Source: Betaproteobacteria bacterium SG8_40 (GTDB lineage: Bacteria > Pseudomonadota > Gammaproteobacteria > Burkholderiales > Eutrophovitaceae). From it: a stretch of DNA of 9,860 nucleotides. Within the stretch, counting starts at the first letter, position 1. Every line of letters starts with the position of its first letter. The stretch spans positions 1-9,860 of the forward strand of contig LJTS01000081.1 in assembly GCA_001304425.1 (NCBI GenBank). The letters are read 5' to 3'. Below the pieces are notes generated by a model. It worked only from the letters and a program-made list of their open reading frames with translations, made no database searches and had not been told where the DNA came from. The position numbers and the translations under genes were made by a program. Shown here piece after piece: positions 6,702 to 9,860 of this stretch.

Positions 6702-7121
6702 CTAGTGCTTGCGCAGCTTCCGTATCGCTGCCAGTTGCGCTGCCAGCATCGCCAGCTCGCCTTCCACAACGGCAATTTCCTGTTTGTCGGTAGCGTTGCG
6801 CAACGACTCTTCGGCGCGCTGTTTGGCCTCGAGCGCCTTGGCCTCATCCAGATCGTGTCCGCGGATCGCAGTATCTGCAAGCACCGTCACGATTGCCGGT
6901 TGCACCTCCAGAATGCCTCCGGCGACGAAGATCAGCTGTTCTTCGCCACCGCCGCTGGGCTGGATGCGAATGGCACCGGGCTTGATGCGTGTGATCAGCG
7001 GCGTGTGGCGCGGATAGATCCCGAGTTCACCCGATTCGCCGGGCAACACGACAAAAGCTGCCTCGCCCGAGTAAACCGACTCTTCGGCGCTTACCACTTC
7101 TACCTGTATCGTGTTTGCCAT
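6702..7121 (-). CDS. atpC: F1 ATP synthase epsilon subunit
   Basis: A 139-residue epsilon subunit, which binds gamma in the F1 rotor stalk and can restrain ATP hydrolysis. The N-terminal beta-barrel domain shows GESGELGIYPRHTPLI (28-43) and GGILEVQP (68-75), both standard. The C-terminal part (about 88-139) is rich in Ala, Glu and Lys and fits the two regulatory helices. The length is normal for proteobacteria. ATG 7121 has GAGG five nt upstream. It is the last atp gene, 55 nt after atpD and directly before the terminator. Confidence 0.97.
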   Translation of the reverse strand: MANTIQVEVVSAEESVYSGEAAFVVLPGESGELGIYPRHTPLITRIKPGAIRIQPSGGGEEQLIFVAGGILEVQPAIVTVLADTAIRGHDLDEAKALEAKQRAEESLRNATDKQEIAVVEGELAMLAAQLAAIRKLRKH

Positions 7122-7176
7122 CCGTGCCTCGAAAAAAACGCTCTATCTGCTACCGGTTAATCGATGTCGCCGCGCG

Positions 7177-8610
7177 TTACTGCAGTTTCTTCGCTTTCTC
7201 GAATGCTTCCTCGATGCCGCCGACCATGTAGAAAGCCTGTTCGGGGAGCGCGTCGCACTCGCCGTTGACGATCATCTTGAAGCCACGGATGGTGTCCTTG
7301 AGCGACACGAACTTGCCTGGCGAACCGGTAAACACTTCAGCCACGTGGAACGGCTGCGAAAGGAAACGCTGAATCTTGCGCGCCCGGGAAACGGCAAGCT
7401 TGTCTTCAGGTGACAATTCGTCCATACCGAGAATGGCGATGATGTCTCGCAATTCCTTGTAACGCTGCAGCGTTGCCTGCACCGCGCGCGTTGTGCTGTA
7501 GTGCTCCTCACCAATGACGTTTGGATCGACCTGCCGCGAGGTCGAATCGAGCGGGTCAACCGCCGGGTAAATGCCGAGCGATGCAATGTCCCGGCTCAAC
7601 ACCACGGTCGCATCAAGGTGGCCGAAGGTGGTTGCCGGTGACGGGTCGGTCAAATCGTCAGCAGGGACGTAAACGGCCTGAATCGACGTAATCGATCCGA
7701 CCTTGGTCGAAACGATGCGCTCCTGCAGCTTGCCCATTTCCTCTGCCAGGGTCGGCTGGTAGCCCACGGCTGAAGGCATCCGGCCGAGCAGCGCGGAAAC
7801 TTCGGTTCCGGCGAGCGTGAAGCGATAGATGTTGTCGACAAAGAACAGAATGTCTCGGCCTTCGTCGCGGAATTTTTCTGCCATGGTCAGCCCGGACAAG
7901 GCCACACGGAGGCGGTTGCCCGGCGGCTCGTTCATCTGCCCGAACACCATCGCCACTTTCGATTCGCCGATGTTGTCCAGCTTGATGACGCCGGCTTCGG
8001 ACATTTCATGATAGAAGTCGTTGCCTTCACGGGTACGTTCCCCGACGCCGGCGAACACCGACAGACCCGAGTGCTGCTTGGCAATGTTGTTGATCAGCTC
8101 AAGCATGTTCACGGTCTTGCCGACACCGGCACCGCCGAACAGACCGATCTTGCCGCCTTTCGCGAACGGACAGATCAGGTCAATAACCTTGATGCCCGTT
8201 TCGAGCAGGTCGACCGAGGGCGACAGTTCCGCAAATGCCGGCGCCGCCTGATGAATCGCCCGTTTTTCGTCCGTCTCGATTGGTCCGGCTTCGTCGATCG
8301 GCCGGCCGAGCACGTCCATGATGCGGCCGAGCGTTCCATGGCCAACCGGGACCGAAATCGGCGCGCCGGTTGAAGCGACCGGCATGCCGCGGCGCAGTCC
8401 GTCGGAGGAACCCATTGCGATGCAACGAACGACGCCGTCGCCCAGTTGCTGCTCAACCTCAAAAGTCAAACCCGCTTCTGCCAGCCCGCCTTCGCTGCCA
8501 TCTTCCACGAGCGTCAACGCGTCATAAACTTTGGGCATGCTCTCGCGAGGAAACTCAATGTCGACCACAGCGCCGATGCACTGGACGATTTTTCCGGTTG
8601 CTTGTGACAT
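7177..8610 (-). CDS. atpD: F1 ATP synthase beta subunit (catalytic)
   Basis: The 477-residue catalytic beta subunit of F1, making ATP from ADP and phosphate at the inner face of the membrane. Seen directly: Walker A GGAGVGKT (159-166), the catalytic glutamate in GERTREG (E191), Walker B LFFVDNIYR (255-263), the segment ALLGRMPSAVGYQPTLAEEMG (273-293) and the lever motif DELSPED (397-403), a form common in betaproteobacteria where E. coli has DELSEED. The length is slightly above E. coli (460) and ordinary for the proposed lineage. ATG 8610 has only a weak GGATAG purine run further upstream. It lies between atpG (60 nt) and atpC (55 nt) in the standard order. Confidence 0.98.
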   Translation of the reverse strand: MSQATGKIVQCIGAVVDIEFPRESMPKVYDALTLVEDGSEGGLAEAGLTFEVEQQLGDGVVRCIAMGSSDGLRRGMPVASTGAPISVPVGHGTLGRIMDVLGRPIDEAGPIETDEKRAIHQAAPAFAELSPSVDLLETGIKVIDLICPFAKGGKIGLFGGAGVGKTVNMLELINNIAKQHSGLSVFAGVGERTREGNDFYHEMSEAGVIKLDNIGESKVAMVFGQMNEPPGNRLRVALSGLTMAEKFRDEGRDILFFVDNIYRFTLAGTEVSALLGRMPSAVGYQPTLAEEMGKLQERIVSTKVGSITSIQAVYVPADDLTDPSPATTFGHLDATVVLSRDIASLGIYPAVDPLDSTSRQVDPNVIGEEHYSTTRAVQATLQRYKELRDIIAILGMDELSPEDKLAVSRARKIQRFLSQPFHVAEVFTGSPGKFVSLKDTIRGFKMIVNGECDALPEQAFYMVGGIEEAFEKAKKLQ

Positions 8611-8670
8611 GGCTATATCTATCCGTTCAAGTCAGTTATTTGGTATCTGTGTATTCGGTATCGATGCGCG

Positions 8671-9534
8671 TCAAACCGCGGCAGCGCCACCGACAATTTC
8701 CGCCAGTTCCTTGGTAATGGCGGCCTGGCGCGATTTGTTATAGATCAGGGTCAATTCATCAATGAGCGTTCCGGCATTGTCGGATGCCGACTTCATCGCT
8801 ACCATCCGCGCCGATTGCTCGGATGACATGTTCTCTGCAACCGACTGGAAGATGACGGCCTCGATGTAGCGGGTCAGGACCTGCTCGAGCACACTTCTGG
8901 CCTCCGGCTCATAGATGTAGTCCCAGGAACCCTCGGGAGCACCAAGACGCTCGCCGCTGATCGGTAGCAGCTGCTCCATCACCGGTTCCTGCTTCATGGT
9001 ATTGACGAATTTCGTGTAGAACAACATCACGCGGTCGAACCGGTCGGACATGTACCCGTCCAGCATGATCTTCACCGCACCGATAATCTGTTCGAGACGG
9101 GGCGTGTCACCCAGCCCGCTCACTTCGGAGATGATGCTCGCGCCAAGACGCTGCATGAAGCCCAGGCCCTTGGCGCCGATGCAACACACGTCGATCTCTT
9201 CACCTTCTTCCTGCCACTGCTTGTACTGTGTAAGCGCCATGCGCAATATGTTGGTGTTCAGTCCCCCGCACAAACCCTTGTCTGTGGTGACGATGATGAT
9301 CCCGACACGCTTCACCGTGTCGCGCTCCACCAGGAAAGGATGGCGATACTCGGGATTGGCATGGGAGATGTGCGCCGCCACGTTACGGATTTTTTCGGCG
9401 TATGGCCGCGCCGCGCGCATACGATCCTGCGCCTTGCGCATCTTCGACGCAGCGACCATTTCCATCGCCTTGGTGATCTTGCGAGTGTTCTGAACACTCT
9501 TGATCTTGGTTCGTATTTCCTTAGTGCCTGCCAT
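8671..9534 (-). CDS. atpG: F1 ATP synthase gamma subunit
   Basis: The 287-residue gamma subunit, the central rotor shaft that couples proton flow through c-ring rotation to the catalytic sites. The N-terminal coiled-coil helix carries KEIRTKIKSVQNTRKITKAM (5-24) and MVAASKMRKAQ, both highly conserved. The Rossmann-like middle shows VTTDKGLCGGLN (82-93). The C-terminal helix includes MVAMKSASDNAGTLIDELTL and the YNKSRQAAITKELAEIVGG segment, the universal gamma ending. The length equals E. coli AtpG. ATG 9534 has GAGG six nt upstream. It is spaced 70 nt from the atpA stop and 60 nt from atpD. The extra phrase EGSWDYIYEPEA resembles betaproteobacterial gamma subunits. Confidence 0.98.
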   Translation of the reverse strand: MAGTKEIRTKIKSVQNTRKITKAMEMVAASKMRKAQDRMRAARPYAEKIRNVAAHISHANPEYRHPFLVERDTVKRVGIIIVTTDKGLCGGLNTNILRMALTQYKQWQEEGEEIDVCCIGAKGLGFMQRLGASIISEVSGLGDTPRLEQIIGAVKIMLDGYMSDRFDRVMLFYTKFVNTMKQEPVMEQLLPISGERLGAPEGSWDYIYEPEARSVLEQVLTRYIEAVIFQSVAENMSSEQSARMVAMKSASDNAGTLIDELTLIYNKSRQAAITKELAEIVGGAAAV

Positions 9535-9604
9535 CGCTCGCCTCTAGACCCCGGCTTCGTCTGATGTTCGATTGCGTCGTGATCAAAACTGTGTCGGGAC
9601 CAAA

Positions 9605-9860
9605 CTAGTAACTGCCGTTCGCTTTCCAGTCGGCAATCGCGTCCCTGAGCGCTTTCTCGTCTTCCTCGCTGAGATTCTTCTGCTCATCAATGCGCTTGAT
9701 CAGGTCCGGGTACTTGCCCTTGACGTAATCACGCATGGATTTTTCCGCCGCCAGCGCCTTGCCCACTTCAATGTCATCAAACACTTCGTTGTTCACGGCA
9801 AACAGCGTGACCGCCATTTCCCAGACCTCCATCGGCTGGTACTGCGGCTGTTTCATCAAC
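9605..9860 (-). CDS. atpA: F1 ATP synthase alpha subunit, C-terminal fragment (5' part outside window)
   Basis: The last 85 or so codons of the alpha subunit; the gene enters from the right edge and stops at TAG 9607-9605. The fragment begins with LMKQPQYQPMEVWEMAV, which is the conserved LKQPQY segment of the alpha C-terminal helical domain. It continues with LFAVNNEVFDDIEVGKALA and ends with DWKANGSY, matching betaproteobacterial AtpA tails. The internal ATGs here are not gene starts. Position directly upstream of atpG confirms the assignment. Confidence 0.95.
   Translation of the reverse strand, partial: LMKQPQYQPMEVWEMAVTLFAVNNEVFDDIEVGKALAAEKSMRDYVKGKYPDLIKRIDEQKNLSEEDEKALRDAIADWKANGSY

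Noticed and set aside
9483..9499. Perfect 8+1+8 palindrome GAGTGTTC-T-GAACACTC
   Set aside because: It lies inside atpG and encodes the strongly conserved SVQNT residues near the gamma N-terminus, so codon choice explains it better than an operator.
9605..9859. Small stand-alone gene upstream of atpG
   Set aside because: The protein matches the C-terminal tail of AtpA and sits where atpA must end; the apparent start is a TTG leucine codon inside atpA.

Overview
The window carries two divergently themed but co-oriented gene blocks, all transcribed on the minus strand (right to left). The right part (about 6.7-9.86 kb) is the distal half of a standard F1Fo ATP synthase operon: the 3' end of atpA, then complete atpG, atpD and atpC, in the usual proteobacterial A-G-D-C order. 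It is closed by a very clear intrinsic terminator. The wording of the AtpA tail (VWEMAVTLFAVNN), the AtpG N-terminus and the DELSPED form of the beta-subunit lever motif resemble betaproteobacterial ATP synthases most. That, with an even GC-rich composition, suggests a betaproteobacterium or close relative. This is a family-resemblance judgement made from memory, not a search result.

The left part (1-6.5 kb) is a tightly packed seven-gene series: a lipoprotein-type periplasmic solute-binding protein, the two permeases (LivH-like, LivM-like) and two ATPases (LivG-like, LivF-like) of a branched-chain amino acid/amide type ABC importer, then an M20-family metallohydrolase, then the start of a protein resembling the beta subunit (MdcD) of biotin-independent malonate decarboxylase. 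That last gene runs off the left edge. Junctions are 26 nt (K-H), 4 nt (H-M), a TGATG overlap (M-G), 3 nt (G-F), 67 nt (F-M20) and an 8-nt stop/start overlap (M20-MdcD-like), so the set is most simply read as one operon.

The left operon is the more interesting part. The binding protein keeps the fold and disulfide of the LivJ/LivK family but lacks several residues that in LivJ hold the alpha-amino acid. Together with the downstream amidase-type hydrolase and the carboxyltransferase-like subunit, this suggests an importer plus catabolic pathway for a non-canonical carboxylate or N-acyl compound rather than leucine uptake. The substrate cannot be read from the sequence.

No tRNA, rRNA, CRISPR array, insertion sequence or origin was found. 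There is no gene-free stretch over 300 bases; the largest gap (6501-6701) holds the atp terminator and the leader of the transporter operon. Long open frames on the plus strand are shadows of the minus-strand genes.
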